Shown: piece by piece, positions 8,089 through 17,032 of the stretch
How positions within the stretch are numbered: the stretch's first letter is position 1
Layout: each line of letters begins with the position of its first letter
Source: Oscillospiraceae bacterium
GTDB taxonomy: Bacteria; Bacillota; Clostridia; Oscillospirales; Oscillospiraceae
NCBI GenBank assembly: GCA_015068325.1
Contig: SVKQ01000010.1
Span: 38,420 to 102,419 of the forward strand
DNA: 64,000 nt
Reading direction: 5' to 3'
The notes under the pieces: model-generated
What the model saw: the letters and a program-made list of their open reading frames with translations, nothing else
What the model was told of the DNA's origin: nothing
Databases searched by the model: none
Program-made: the position numbers and the translations under genes

Positions 8089-9101
8089 AAATACGGGGAT
8101 TTTGGCGCAGGTGACCGCAATCGCTCGAATGCCTGGGCCGCAGTCGTTTCCTGGGCCTCAAATTGCTGAAGCTGTATGATTTTGGGACTTCTACAGCAAT
8201 TGTGCGCCCGACAAATAACACTTCCAGTAATCACCTAATACAAGCAGCGATCAATCAACATTTTGCTGCCGCACAGAGAAAATCAATGCCTGGCTCATTC
8301 ATGGTATCCCACCGATGAGCCGGGCATATTTTGTATCTTGATTTTGGTATTTTTATCACTGCCAGAAAGAGTCTTCACGGCAACTTATAGATAAGATTAT
8401 CATCGCAACACGGCAAAAGAAAAAAATCTGAAATGGAGCTGCTGGGCGGATTCGAACTGGTATATACTGGATTTTACCATCTGCCGGGGCATCTCTCCAT
8501 GTGCCGCTAAGTACTGCAATTCCAAGCTTTTTTGAGAAATAAATTTTATTTGATGTCAGTGCGTGCCGACCGGTTTTGCCGTGGTAAGGGTCAGGATAAG
8601 GGTCAGGCTAGGCATCCCAGAACAGTGGCAAGGGCATAGCCCGGGAAATGGGGACACCAGAATTGGAGAGGAAAAAGCTCAAGGTATCTTTGCTACAGCG
8701 AAAAGCATGGCTCCCAGGGAACCGCATACTAAGGTGGCCAATGCCCTGGCCAGAAAGCCAATCTTTTATCTCGAAAAAAAGTATGAACTTCTCCAACATG
8801 ATATAGAGAACCAAAAATGCAAACCGCATCGTCAGCCGAGTAGCCTTCTGAAGTCAAAGCGACTCCGTCCTGCACACTTTTGGCATCCTGAGCCGGAAGG
8901 TGAAGTCTTGACCGAATTTCCTTCTGTAGTTGGTCTGAGACCAGGGAACGATGACTATTTGGTGTCACAGCGATAAACCTTTTTGCCAGAAGCGCGATAA
9001 TATCCAACGTCTTGTCGTAATCTTTCCGATTCCATGCCTATGGCCAAAGACTCTTGCATCAAAATCATATGACTTGACTTTTCGAGCCGTCCGTTTTTAC
9101 A
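8089..9101. other. Island left end: degenerate sequence without a convincing gene
   Basis: No intact gene is recognisable. A hairpin at about 8286-8323 (ATGCCTGGCTCAT with ATGAGCCGGGCAT, one G-U pair) followed by a T-rich stretch could be a terminator. Minus-strand reading frames at 8608-9007 hold plausible but unrecognised protein-like segments in more than one frame, which suggests a frameshifted transposase remnant. I could not assign a family. Confidence 0.5.
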
Positions 9102-9290
9102 TTACGGATCATCGCCGATGGCCTTCTGCACTGCGTTCAGATAGTTGAGAACCTGCTGATAGTCTGCCTCCATTTTCTGAGCGAAAAAGACCTTGTCTTG
9201 CTGCATATCATAGCAACAAAGTGAAAAAGTTTCTTTGTGGACATCCATTCCGACGAAAAGTGTGTTATAATATATTTGTAATGACCTCCA
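9102..9290 (-). pseudogene. IS110-family transposase, N-terminal fragment
   Basis: Read on the minus strand from about 9290, the frame gives NTLFVGMDVHKETFSLCCYD, the characteristic start of IS110-family DEDD transposases (the first catalytic Asp is in GMDVH). A TAA stop at 9102-9104 ends it after about 60 codons, and the sequence beyond is not recognisable as the rest of the enzyme. The upstream 49 bases (9302-9350) belong to a sequence that occurs again in the island at 31.6 kb and may be the noncoding end of this element. IS110 elements carry their guide (bridge) RNA in such an end; that role here is inference. Confidence 0.65.
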
Positions 9291-9301
9291 TTTGTATGCG
9301 G

Positions 9302-9350
9302 TAATCCCTGTTTTTGTAGTTTGTGAACACCTACATTATACAGGTAAATC
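9302..9350 (-). repeat. IS110-end-like repeat, left part, split by IS66
   Basis: These 49 bases are the exact reverse complement of 31654-31702. The match stops at the IS66 left end and resumes on its far side at 12186. The last eight bases, GGTAAATC, are the target duplication. Confidence 0.85.
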
Positions 9351-9464
9351 GTAAGTGCTCAATAATGACCCGCATTTCCAAGGCCGAGTAAGTATGAGAA
9401 AATGATACGTAGTCAACAAAAACTGCGTGTAAGTTTTCGAATACGAAGGGAGTGCGTGTAAGAA

Positions 9465-9791
9465 ATGGAAGATGTGTTAGCGATCCGGGATGAGTACCGG
9501 CTGCAAGAATGGAGCCAGATCATCCAGGCGGGGCAAAACAGTGGGTTTAGCAAGCGAGAGTTCTGTAGACAAAACGGGATATCTGAACGGCAATATTACT
9601 ACTGGCTGAAGAAATTGAGGGAAAGAGTCGCGGAAACAGCATCACCGCGCTTGGTGCATCTTGAAGAGCCTGTCCCCAAAAGCGAGGATGTACTTCGGAT
9701 CCAGATTGGGCAGGCAGATTTGAGACTACCGGTAAACACGGACGCGGAAGCGGTGGCAGCCATTCTTCGGACCTTGCAGCAACTATGTTAG
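9465..9791 (+). CDS. tnpA: IS66 accessory protein TnpA
   Basis: The 108-residue protein carries a helix-turn-helix of the kind found in IS66 Orf1: SGFSKREFCRQNGISERQYYYWLKKLRE near residues 28-55, which probably binds the element's ends or assists the transposase. Its stop overlaps the tnpB start by seven bases, as is typical for the translationally coupled IS66 accessory genes. It lies about 110 bases inside the left end. Confidence 0.88.
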   Translation: MEDVLAIRDEYRLQEWSQIIQAGQNSGFSKREFCRQNGISERQYYYWLKKLRERVAETASPRLVHLEEPVPKSEDVLRIQIGQADLRLPVNTDAEAVAAILRTLQQLC

Positions 9792-10138
9792 ATCTAAGTC
9801 GAGTACGGAACTATTACGTTGCGTGTGGATATACGGACCTGCGCCGCGGAATAGAGGGCTTAGCTGCAATCGTGACCCAACAATTTGGTCAGGAGCTGAG
9901 TGAAGAAAGCCTGTTCCTGTTTTGCGGAAGACGCACAGACCGCATCAAGGCGTTATACTTTTCCGGCGATGGATATATCCTGTTGTATAAGCGGTTAAAC
10001 AACGGCTCATTTCAATGGCCCAGAAGTGAAGCGCAGCTGCGGTTATTGGATCCACAGACCTTTCGATGGCTGATGGAGGGGTTGAAAATAGACCAACCAA
10101 AAGCCATTCGGAAGGCTCCCAAAAAGGACATGTTTTGA
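9785..10138 (+). CDS. tnpB: IS66 accessory protein TnpB
   Basis: At 117 residues this matches the IS66 TnpB (Orf2) family: the start LDLSRVRNYYVACGYTDLRRG and the central LFLFCGRRTDRIKALYFSGDG with WPRSEAQ later are diagnostic. The protein is required for transposition of IS66 elements but has no known catalytic role. It is coupled to tnpA by overlap and followed 76 bases later by tnpC. It is intact. Confidence 0.93.
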   Translation: MLDLSRVRNYYVACGYTDLRRGIEGLAAIVTQQFGQELSEESLFLFCGRRTDRIKALYFSGDGYILLYKRLNNGSFQWPRSEAQLRLLDPQTFRWLMEGLKIDQPKAIRKAPKKDMF

Positions 10139-10214
10139 GCGCGAAACCATTGAAAATTCTGTACTTTTCGGCACCTTTGTGTTATAATAAAAGACACAAA
10201 GGCAGGTGAGATCT

Positions 10215-11825
10215 ATGGGCAAAAATACGGTTGTCATTGATAAAAATGAGTTGGAAGAACTGAAGAAAGTTGCCCATGATCTGGCTGAAGAAAACGCACA
10301 GCTGCGGCAGAAACTGGAACGCATGAATGAACTGCTTTTGAATGCGCAAAGGGCTCGTTTCGGACAATCCAGTGAAAGGACCAAGTACGTCATGCAGGGC
10401 GGGACTCAGCTGGGGCTGTTCAATGAAGCAGAAGCAGAACAGGATCATAAGGCTGTTGAACCGACAGAGAGCACCATTGTTATTCCTGAACACACCCGCA
10501 AGGCCAAGCGCACCGTAGATGAACTGACGGCAAGTCTTCCGGTGAAAGAGGTCTTGATCACGCTTTCCGACGATGAACTTATCTGCGACAAGTGCGGCGG
10601 CAAGTATGAGATGATTGGAAAGAAGCTGGTTTCCCGGCGACTGGAAGTCATCCCCCGTCAATGCTATGTAGTGGAATATTACAGCTGTAGCTATGCGTGT
10701 AAAAGCTGTGAGACGAAGACTGGCTATGCCAATATCGTTACGACGGTGACGCCCCCCATGCTGATGAAGCACTCTCTGGCATCCGCGTCTACAGTGGCAA
10801 ATGTAATGACGCAAAAGTATGTGGACGGACTGCCTTTGGCCCGGCAAGAATAGATCTGGGAACGGGAGGGGATTTGTCTTTCCCGGACTACGATGTCCAA
10901 CTGGGTGATCCAGTGTGCCCAGACCTGGCTAAAACCACTGTACCGGCGTATGAAAAGGACCCTTTTGGAGTGTCCCGTGATTCATGCAGATGAGACAGTG
11001 GTGCAGGTGCTGAAGGAGGACGGAAAGGCCGCCACGAGTGAGTCTCGTATGTGGGTGTACGCCAACAATGACCGTAGCGGCAAACCGATTCGATACTTCG
11101 AATACCAACCGGACCGCAGCGGCAAGCACGCGGCAGCGTTCCTGAAAGGTTTCTCCGGCCGTCTGGTAACAGACGGCTATGCCGGGTACAACCAGGTGGA
11201 CGGCGTGATCCGCTGCGGATGCTGGAGTCATATGCGGCGCTATTGGCGTGAGGCGATGCCAAAGGGGGCAACGAAAGAGCCTTCCAAGGCGGCTTGGGGC
11301 TATGACTATTGCAATAAACTCTTTGCTCTGGAGAAGAAATTTTCCAAAATGAGTGATGTAATACGCAAAACAGCGCGTCAGGTAGAGGCAGAACCTTTGC
11401 TTGAGGCTTATTGGTGGTGGCTTGATACATTGGATCCGGCGCCGGGCAGCAAATTGGCTGATGCCGTGACATATGCTAAGAACCAGAAGAAATACCTGAA
11501 TGCATTTTTGGAACATGGCGAGGTAGATATCTCAAATAACTTGGCTGAAAACGCAATCCGCCCATTTGTTCAGGGCCGTAAAGCATGGCTGTTCTGCGAT
11601 ACACCCAAGGGCGCAGATTCCAGCGCGATTGTGTACTCCATTGTTGAGACAGCCAAAGCAAACGGCCTGGACCCATACACATACCTGAAACTCCTGTTGA
11701 CCGAGCTGCCTTATCTGGGCAAAAATCCGGCTTCCGACAAGTTGGATCTGTTCATGCCGTGGACTGCTGCGATCCGAAAGAACTGTATTCTTCCTACAAA
11801 AAAGATTTCACCCGAGGACCTCTGA
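10215..11825 (+). pseudogene. tnpC: IS66 transposase TnpC interrupted by an in-frame TAG
   Basis: The two track ORFs (ending 10853 and starting 10893) are the same reading frame, separated only by a TAG at 10851-10853 in ARQE-stop-IWEREGICLSR. A single base change from AAG (lysine) would explain it. The upstream half has the coiled-coil start, the zinc-finger-like CDKCGGKYE and CKSC; the downstream half holds the DDE region with VIHADETVVQVL, VTDGYAGYN and NLAENAIRPFVQGRKAW. I placed the start at ATG 10215 behind AGGTGAG. Unless the TAG is read through or suppressed, the transposase is dead; no other decay is obvious, so the loss is recent. Confidence 0.88.
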
Positions 11826-11852
11826 CGCGAGGCCCTCGGGCGTCTTCTTTTT
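11811..11852 (+). terminator. Terminator overlapping the end of tnpC
   Basis: CCCGAGGACCTC pairs with GAGGCCCTCGGG (one mismatch) across a six-base loop and is followed by a T-rich run. The hairpin includes the tnpC stop codon. Confidence 0.7.
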
Positions 11853-11855
11853 ACC

Positions 11856-11875
11856 GGGTGATTATTGAGCACTTA
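11856..11875. repeat. Internal inverted copy of the IS66 left end
   Basis: Read on the minus strand this is GTAAGTGCTCAATAATCACC, matching the left end at 9351 in all but one position. It is a better partner than the true right end at 12185. The element may once have ended here, or may use it as an alternative end. Confidence 0.75.
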
Positions 11876-11917
11876 CCTGAGAAATCTGAGTTTTCCAATT
11901 TTTTATACTAATAATAT

Positions 11918-12190
11918 ATGGCAGGTGCTGCGAAAAATGCAGCACCTGCGATAACTATCGGCATAGAGATGGACTCCGAACTGCTGGAGCAACTCATGGA
12001 AATCATCGAGCCCATGAGGTTGACTCCTGAAATACTAATTCGCAGATTCTTGGAATGGTGTGTATCCCCCACAATAAAAGATGAATCCAATGGGTACGAA
12101 TCTTGGTCTGTGCTTTTACATATGATCTCTCAATTATCTCACTTCCCTCTCGCTCTTGGTAGACGGTGGATGATTCAGCGGTTACGGTAA
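11918..12190 (+). CDS. Small ORF in IS66 right segment
   Basis: The 90-codon frame begins MAGAAKNAAPAITIGIEMD and contains a helical stretch, LLEQLMEIIEPMRLTPEILIRRFLEW, that resembles a ribbon-helix-helix-like or accessory protein. Its stop lies just beyond the IS66 right end, so the C-terminus is formed by target DNA. I do not recognise it. It sits between the internal repeat and the outer end, so it could be a passenger gene of the element. Confidence 0.35.
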   Translation: MAGAAKNAAPAITIGIEMDSELLEQLMEIIEPMRLTPEILIRRFLEWCVSPTIKDESNGYESWSVLLHMISQLSHFPLALGRRWMIQRLR

Positions 12191-12232
12191 ATCCACGATG
12201 CTACAAATCGGAGGTCATTACATATTGTCTAC
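12186..12232 (-). repeat. IS110-end-like repeat, right part, after IS66
   Basis: Bases 12187-12232 are the exact reverse complement of 31615-31660. Together with 9302-9350 they reconstitute the uninterrupted copy at 31.6 kb once IS66 and one GGTAAATC are removed. Confidence 0.85.
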
Positions 12233-12305
12233 TGTGACGCAGCTGCGGCGTTTCGCGGCGTCATTTCTGCTAATGCAGAACAGAGAATCAACGCCGGGAA
12301 CTAAT

Positions 12306-12597
12306 ACCACGACCATTGCATCGGTGGAAAACACGGAGGAAGGCTGGCTGTTGATTTCCCTGCCGGTGATGCTGCCACGCCGGGGCGAAAAGGATAGAGC
12401 GAGGTTTCTGGACGAGCCTCTGCGGACGGCCATCCGCCGTTATTGTCAGGACAGGCCTTTGCCGAAATTCCAAACTTGTGTGTTGATCTACGCGCATATT
12501 TACGATGCTGCCTATCCGCGCAGACGCGTGACAGACCACGACAATCTGGAATTGAAGCATTGCCAGGATGTGCTGGAAGCGGCCTTTCTGACCAATG
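12306..12597 (+). pseudogene. DUF6100-like protein, 3'-truncated
   Basis: Within the 12198-12683 frame, residues from about 40 read EEGWLLISLPVMLPRRG, then YAHIYDAAYPRRRVTDHDNLELKHCQDVLEAAFLTND, which I recall from small DUF6100 proteins found beside recombinases in clostridial mobile elements. After AAFLTND the frame switches abruptly to IPIPPPLFDKLEQERAK, which belongs to a tyrosine integrase. The gene has therefore lost its 3' end at a deletion junction near 12598. The region before residue 40 may not be part of the original gene. Function unknown. Confidence 0.55.
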
Positions 12598-12999
12598 ATA
12601 TCCCTATCCCGCCGCCCCTTTTTGATAAGCTGGAACAGGAGCGGGCGAAAGTCCAAAAGCCTGCACGTTGTTCCCGGAACTGACGGGTCTCCGATGACAA
12701 AAAGCAGCTTTTCCCGGATGATGGGCATCATTGCATCCAGAACAGCTATTACTCCCGGAGAACTGGGTACATCGAAACCGCATACTAACGTTGTCAGGAC
12801 TTTGGACTTCAGTGTTACCACACATCAGTTGCGCCACACCTGCATCACACGGCTGTTTGAGAGCGGGCTGGACATCAAGGAAATCCAGTACCTCGCAGGG
12901 CATACCACCGTGGAAATGACACTCCGGGTATATACCCATTACCAGAAAGAGAGCAGGCAAGCAGAAACAGCAAAGCGGGTCACAGAGGCCCTGGGATAA
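12598..12999 (+). pseudogene. Tyrosine integrase, C-terminal fragment with frameshift
   Basis: The segment starts in one frame with IPIPPPLFDKLEQERAK and continues, after a shift near 12655, as LHVVPGTDGSPMTKSSFSRMM. It ends with the catalytic block HQLRHTCITRLFESGLDIKEIQYLAGHTTVEMTLRVYTHYQ, which holds the HxxR pair, the second histidine and the tyrosine nucleophile of the family. The N-terminal domains and the first catalytic arginine are missing. This is the relic of an older integrase, separate from the two intact recombinases at the right end. Confidence 0.85.
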
Positions 13000-13144
13000 G
13001 GTGTCCCAGAGGAGCAACAACGGCAGATGCGGCGGTGCCGTCAAGATTTGGACCTGTTGACAAAGTGGCGTATAAATCCTTCTGTACGACTTTCGCGAGC
13101 AAATCCGGACTGATGCTGCAGGATGCAAAGATACGCCATGCTGG

Positions 13145-13166
13145 TCCACAAAAAAGCGGCGCTTTT
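13145..13166. terminator. Probable ferritin terminator
   Basis: A short palindrome, AAAAAAGCGGCGCTTTTT, lies just past the ferritin stop and ends in a T run on the minus strand. Confidence 0.5.
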
Positions 13167-13180
13167 TCTTCTTCAGAATA

Positions 13181-13693
13181 TTATAGCACCAGAGAAGGGG
13201 CGCTGTACACCCGGCCAGCCAGCTCGCTGTTAAGCATATACAGGCTCTTGGGATCGGAGCCGAACAGCTCCATCTTGGAGATCAAGTCGTTGGCGTTAGT
13301 CTCCTCCTCACCCTGCTCCTTGACGAACCAGTCCAAGAACTGCATAGTACGGAAGTCCTTTACCTCATAAGCCGCTGCATAGATATCGTTGATCAGAGAG
13401 GTCACATACTCCTCATGCTCAAGCCCAGCCTTCAGGACTGTCATATCACTGTCCAGCACCTTGTCCGGCTTGGCAATGGCCTCCAGAATCACGATCTCGC
13501 TGTTGTTATGCAGATACTGATAGAACAGCAGGGCGTGATCCCTCTCCTCCTGGGCCTGGATCTTATACCAGTTTGCAAAGCCATCTAAGCCGCGGGCCTC
13601 AAAATAGTTGGAGAAGTCCAGATACAGGTAAGCAGAGTAAAGCTCCTTATTCACCTGCTGATTCAGTAGCTCTTTCACCTTTGCGTTCAACAT
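13181..13693 (-). CDS. ftnA: Ferritin, iron storage
   Basis: At 170 residues this is a non-haem bacterial ferritin, a 24-subunit shell that oxidises Fe2+ and stores the mineral in the cytoplasm. Ferroxidase residues are in place: E near residue 17 (QQVNKELYSAYLY), the EERDH motif near 49, E near 94 (HEEYV) and the late QGEEE. The ATG at 13693 has a GGAGG site. It is separated from ridA by about 100 bases and has its own apparent terminator, so it may be transcribed apart from the operon. On a mobile island, ferritin would help cope with iron or peroxide stress (inference). Confidence 0.95.
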   Translation of the reverse strand: MLNAKVKELLNQQVNKELYSAYLYLDFSNYFEARGLDGFANWYKIQAQEERDHALLFYQYLHNNSEIVILEAIAKPDKVLDSDMTVLKAGLEHEEYVTSLINDIYAAAYEVKDFRTMQFLDWFVKEQGEEETNANDLISKMELFGSDPKSLYMLNSELAGRVYSAPSLVL

Positions 13694-13798
13694 ACATCAT
13701 TCCTCCATTTCAGAATTTTCAGTCATCAGCTGTGCTGTAATTACCAATGAAAGACGTGCCTCCGTCAAAAGGCAGCGTGTTTTAAGTGGAACACAGCA

Positions 13799-14185
13799 TC
13801 AATCCTTCACTCCTGCAATTGCCTGGATCTCAAACAGGAACTTGGGAGAGGTAAACGTCACCTCCGTGACACTGCGCGTAGTCGGTACACCCTGGCCCAG
13901 GAAATACTCATCAAAAATCTCATTCATCAGTGCGAAATCCTCACGGTGGGCTAGGAAGCAGTCGCAGTGAAGTACCATGTCCATGCCAGATCCACCGGCT
14001 TCCAGCGTGTTTTTCAGGCTCTCAAAGCAGCCACGGATCTGCTCTTCGGGGGTGGTGGGCATGGTGCCGTCCGGACGGCTGGCAGAATGAGCAGTGGTGA
14101 AAATGAGATCGCCGTAGCGAATTGCGCGGGACCACTTGGTCTTTAAACCATTTGGGGGGACGATTTGAATTTTTTCGTGCTTCAT
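13799..14185 (-). CDS. ridA: RidA-family enamine/imine deaminase
   Basis: This 128-residue protein of the YjgF/YER057c/UK114 family hydrolyses reactive enamine and imine intermediates formed when PLP enzymes or dehydratases act on amino acids. Typical features are GDLIFTTAHSASRPDG, the helix EEQIRGCFESLKNTLEAGGSG, and TTRSVTEV, which contains the conserved arginine that contacts the substrate carboxylate. It starts at 14185 behind GGAGGAAATTTCAA and follows the MATE gene closely. As the last gene of the dehydratase-bearing operon it could clear imine by-products there (inference). Confidence 0.88.
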   Translation of the reverse strand: MKHEKIQIVPPNGLKTKWSRAIRYGDLIFTTAHSASRPDGTMPTTPEEQIRGCFESLKNTLEAGGSGMDMVLHCDCFLAHREDFALMNEIFDEYFLGQGVPTTRSVTEVTFTSPKFLFEIQAIAGVKD

Positions 14186-14217
14186 TTGAAATTTCCTCCT
14201 TCAAAAAAATTGAATTT

Positions 14218-15585
14218 TTACAGTTTGATTTGTTTCCAGGAACCTTTTCGCCAGTGCAGATACAAGAAGATCCAACGCAGAAAATGCGCCAGAGCAAAGG
14301 CGGTCCAAATGCCAAATTGGTAAAGTCCCAGGGGATAGCACAGCAGCCAGGCCGCAAAGGGCCGCAGAATCGCCACAATCCAAAGTGTGGTGCGGGCTAC
14401 AGCCTTTGTGTCTCCGGCGCCCCGGAGAATACCGGCGTAAACCGTGCTGCCGGCGCAAGGGATACAGCTTACTGCCACAAACAGCAGAAGCTCTCCGCCT
14501 CGGGATATGACGTACTCTTCAGTGGTGAAAAAGCCCAGGATGGGGCAGCGGAACAGGGCAAACACCACAGCAATGGCAAAGGCGGTGGTATAGCCCATCC
14601 ATACGGCGTATTTCCCGGCCATCTGAGCCCGATCCGGCTTCCCCATTCCAAGGCTCTGTCCGGTCATAGCGGTGGCAGCGGAGGCAAAGCCGTCATACGT
14701 ATACCCCTGAAGGTTGGCCAGATTCATGATGAACTGGTACATGGCAAATTCCACCGTCCCCAGGGATGCGGCAACCCGGGTGAAGATGAAAAGGCCAAGC
14801 CGCTGGAAAAGCTGCTCGTGGAAAGCACTGAAGGTAACGCTCCAGGCCCCCTTCAGCATCGGCAGATCCAGCCCGGGTTTTTCCGTCTTCAAGTCCAGAT
14901 GTAGGATTCCGCCGTTTCCGGGGCGGATGGACCACAGGGAAATCAGGAAGGCAGCGACGCTACCCAAAGAGGTGGCAAGGGCCGCTCCGGCCACCCCCAG
15001 GTGGGGGAAGCCGCAGTTTCCCTGGATCAGGAAATAGTTGAAAATCAGGTTCACCACATTGGCAGTGGTATTAGTTAGCAGGGTGACCCGGGTTTTTCCC
15101 TCCGCCCGCAGACAAGCGTTGATGGTCAGGCTGATGGCCTGGGGAATCTGCCCAAGAACCAGGATCTGGAAATAGGTCACAGCGCCGCTGACAGTTTCCT
15201 CATTAGCCCCGGCCAGCATCATAATTGGCCTGGCAAACAGGAAACCCAATGCATAGAGCCCCAGGGCCATCAGAATGCTGACCCAGAGAAATTGGTGCAT
15301 GCAGTGCTTTGCGGCCTTCCGGTCTCCCTGGCCGATACGGCGGCTGACGAAGGCCGTGGCTCCCACATTTAGCGCCAGGGTAAACATCAGCAGAATGCGC
15401 TTGGGCTGACTGGTGACGCCTACCGCGGAAACGGCAGTGAGCCCCAGAGTGGAGACCATGCCCATATCCACCAGGTCCACCACGCCTACCAGTAGCGCTT
15501 CAAGCGCTGCCGGCCAAGCAATGTGAAATGCCTGAACGCTCAAGTTTTTTCCCTGCAAAGGAGATTCAGCGTTATTTTTCTTCAT
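14218..15585 (-). CDS. MATE-family efflux transporter
   Basis: A membrane protein of about 455 residues with twelve predicted helices in two similar halves; early TM segments read ALEALLVGVVDLVDMGMVSTLG and GLTAVSAVGVTSQPKRILLMFTLALNVGATAFVSR, the MATE pattern. These proteins export cationic drugs or metabolites using sodium or proton gradients. I chose the ATG at 15585, which overlaps the EamA stop by 14 bases, over the track's GTG at 15618; neither has a strong ribosome-binding site, so coupling is likely. Together with EamA it gives this operon two exporters, possibly for end products of the imported compound. Confidence 0.88.
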   Translation of the reverse strand: MKKNNAESPLQGKNLSVQAFHIAWPAALEALLVGVVDLVDMGMVSTLGLTAVSAVGVTSQPKRILLMFTLALNVGATAFVSRRIGQGDRKAAKHCMHQFLWVSILMALGLYALGFLFARPIMMLAGANEETVSGAVTYFQILVLGQIPQAISLTINACLRAEGKTRVTLLTNTTANVVNLIFNYFLIQGNCGFPHLGVAGAALATSLGSVAAFLISLWSIRPGNGGILHLDLKTEKPGLDLPMLKGAWSVTFSAFHEQLFQRLGLFIFTRVAASLGTVEFAMYQFIMNLANLQGYTYDGFASAATAMTGQSLGMGKPDRAQMAGKYAVWMGYTTAFAIAVVFALFRCPILGFFTTEEYVISRGGELLLFVAVSCIPCAGSTVYAGILRGAGDTKAVARTTLWIVAILRPFAAWLLCYPLGLYQFGIWTAFALAHFLRWIFLYLHWRKGSWKQIKL

Positions 15586-16432
15586 GTCGGCGGTTATAAA
15601 GATAGGACCAGAGGGCACTACAGGTGATGAGAATGCCGCCCAAAGTGCTGGCCAGGGTCAGAGGCTCACCCAGAACGAAATAGCCCAGCAGCATGGAAAT
15701 CACAATGCCCACATAGTCATAAATACTTACTTCGGAGGCTGGTGCTTTCTGATACGCATAAGTCAGGCCAATTTGCCCGCCAGCAGCGAAGATTCCAATG
15801 AGGATCAGCATTCCCAGGTCCCGGATGGTAGGCACAGTGAAGGACGGGAGCACCAGGAAAAAGGCCGCCACTGTACTGAACAGCGAGAAATGGAAGATCA
15901 CCGTCAATGGAGAAACCTTCCCGCGGCAGAAAGCGATCATGGTATAAGCTATAGCACTGGCCACCGAGGTGGCTGCCGCCATCAAAAGAGGAAAGAGCCC
16001 TGAATCAAAAGCGGGGCGCATGGCTACGAAGCTGCCTGCAAGGCACAGTGCGATCACGGGGAGCTGCACTCTGGAAATCTTTTCTTTCAGAATGAGGGCA
16101 GCGAACACGGTGGTCCACACCGGTGTGGTCCGGCTGATGATGGCGACATCTGCCTGCCGGGCGTTGGCGGTTGCATAAAACAGCATTACCACGCCCAAAA
16201 ATCCGAAAAAAGAGCGTGCGAACAGTGCGGGTTGATAACGCCTTTCACCCCAAAAAGGCAGGCCCTTCTTACGGATCAGCACACCGACAATTGCCAGGCT
16301 GACCAGATTGCGAAAGAACACCTGCTGAAGTGTCCCAACACTGCTGGCGGATAGTTTTACCACCAGTGACATCATGGAGAAGGACAATGAGGAGAGGGTC
16401 ATCAACAGGATCGCTTGCTTACGATTTTGCAT
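15572..16432 (-). CDS. EamA/DMT-family transporter
   Basis: About 286 residues with ten predicted helices in two EamA repeats, for example SFSMMSLVVKLSASSVGTLQQVFFRN in the first and the ending GYFVLGEPLTLASTLGGILITCSALW in the second. Drug/metabolite transporters of this type export amino acids, nucleosides or small metabolites. The track start (16444) is a TTG; the ATG at 16432 is more likely. The gene directly follows the nitroreductase stop and overlaps the MATE start, so it is part of the same operon. Confidence 0.88.
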   Translation of the reverse strand: MQNRKQAILLMTLSSLSFSMMSLVVKLSASSVGTLQQVFFRNLVSLAIVGVLIRKKGLPFWGERRYQPALFARSFFGFLGVVMLFYATANARQADVAIISRTTPVWTTVFAALILKEKISRVQLPVIALCLAGSFVAMRPAFDSGLFPLLMAAATSVASAIAYTMIAFCRGKVSPLTVIFHFSLFSTVAAFFLVLPSFTVPTIRDLGMLILIGIFAAGGQIGLTYAYQKAPASEVSIYDYVGIVISMLLGYFVLGEPLTLASTLGGILITCSALWSYLYNRRHEEK

Positions 16433-16440
16433 CTCCAGGA

Positions 16441-16959
16441 TCAATAAGCGTTATAACTCACAATCTCTTCCAGGGGTTTCCGGTCCCGGCGGGGCTGCGT
16501 GCCGTCATGATAACCCAGAGGGATCATGGTGACCACCTTCACCTCCGCAGGAATGCCCAGGACTTCCTTAACAGCATCGGCGTTGAATGCGCCAAGCCAG
16601 CAGGTGCCAAGACCCTGGTCGTATGCCTCCAGCATCATGTAGGCGCCGCACAGAGCCATGTCAATGGGATGCTTGACCTCACCGCAGGGCATAGCGTCAT
16701 CGTGCTCCGGATCGGGCGTAGCACACACCACGATCACTACCGGCGCCTGCTCAATCATGGGCTGAGTGCCAGCCTTGTCGTGAATGGCCTTTTTGACAGC
16801 CGGATCGGTCAGAACGATGAACTTTCGGCACTGGCTGTTGTAAGAGGAGGGAGCGAGACGGCCGGCCTCCAGCACCTTGTAAAGCTTCTCCTCTTCCACA
16901 GGAGTGGGGAGATAGGACTTCACACTCTGCCGGCCCTTCAAGGCTTCCATAACTTCCAT
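16441..16959 (-). CDS. Nitroreductase-family oxidoreductase
   Basis: The ATG at 16959 (MEVMEALKGRQSVKSY) behind AAAGGAG replaces the longer track start and gives 172 residues, normal for a compact FMN-dependent nitroreductase. Conserved parts are RQSVKSYLPTPVEEEKLYKVLEAGRLAPSSYNSQ, binding FMN phosphate near the N-terminus, and GLGTCWLGAF for the flavin ring. The natural substrate is unknown; members reduce nitro groups, quinones or enoyl-type double bonds. It lies between the dehydratases and exporters in the operon, so it may reduce an unsaturated product of dehydration (inference). Confidence 0.85.
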   Translation of the reverse strand: MEVMEALKGRQSVKSYLPTPVEEEKLYKVLEAGRLAPSSYNSQCRKFIVLTDPAVKKAIHDKAGTQPMIEQAPVVIVVCATPDPEHDDAMPCGEVKHPIDMALCGAYMMLEAYDQGLGTCWLGAFNADAVKEVLGIPAEVKVVTMIPLGYHDGTQPRRDRKPLEEIVSYNAY

Positions 16960-17032
16960 AGTAAAAACTCCTTTCACGGGAATAAGGGTCCTGCTAGAAG
17001 CGACAGAACCCGATTCCCTTTCGATTACAGAA

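Larger units (their letters stand above)
9351..12185 (+). mobile_element. IS66-family insertion sequence, 2835 bp
   Basis: The ends are fixed by comparison with an uninterrupted copy of the target at 31615-31702: flanking sequence breaks off after GGTAAATC at 9350 and resumes with the same GGTAAATC at 12186, giving an 8-bp target duplication, the size typical of IS66. The left end begins GTAAGTGCTCAATAAT and the right end reads, inverted, GTAACCGCTGAATCAT, an imperfect terminal repeat. A second, much closer inverted copy of the left end lies internally at 11856-11875. It carries tnpA, tnpB, a tnpC with a nonsense codon and a possible fourth small ORF, so it is probably not autonomous. Confidence 0.9.

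Noticed and set aside
8563-8976. 137-codon plus-strand ORF in the island left end
   Set aside because: No recognisable protein and overlapped by equally long minus-strand frames; more likely a decayed element than a gene.
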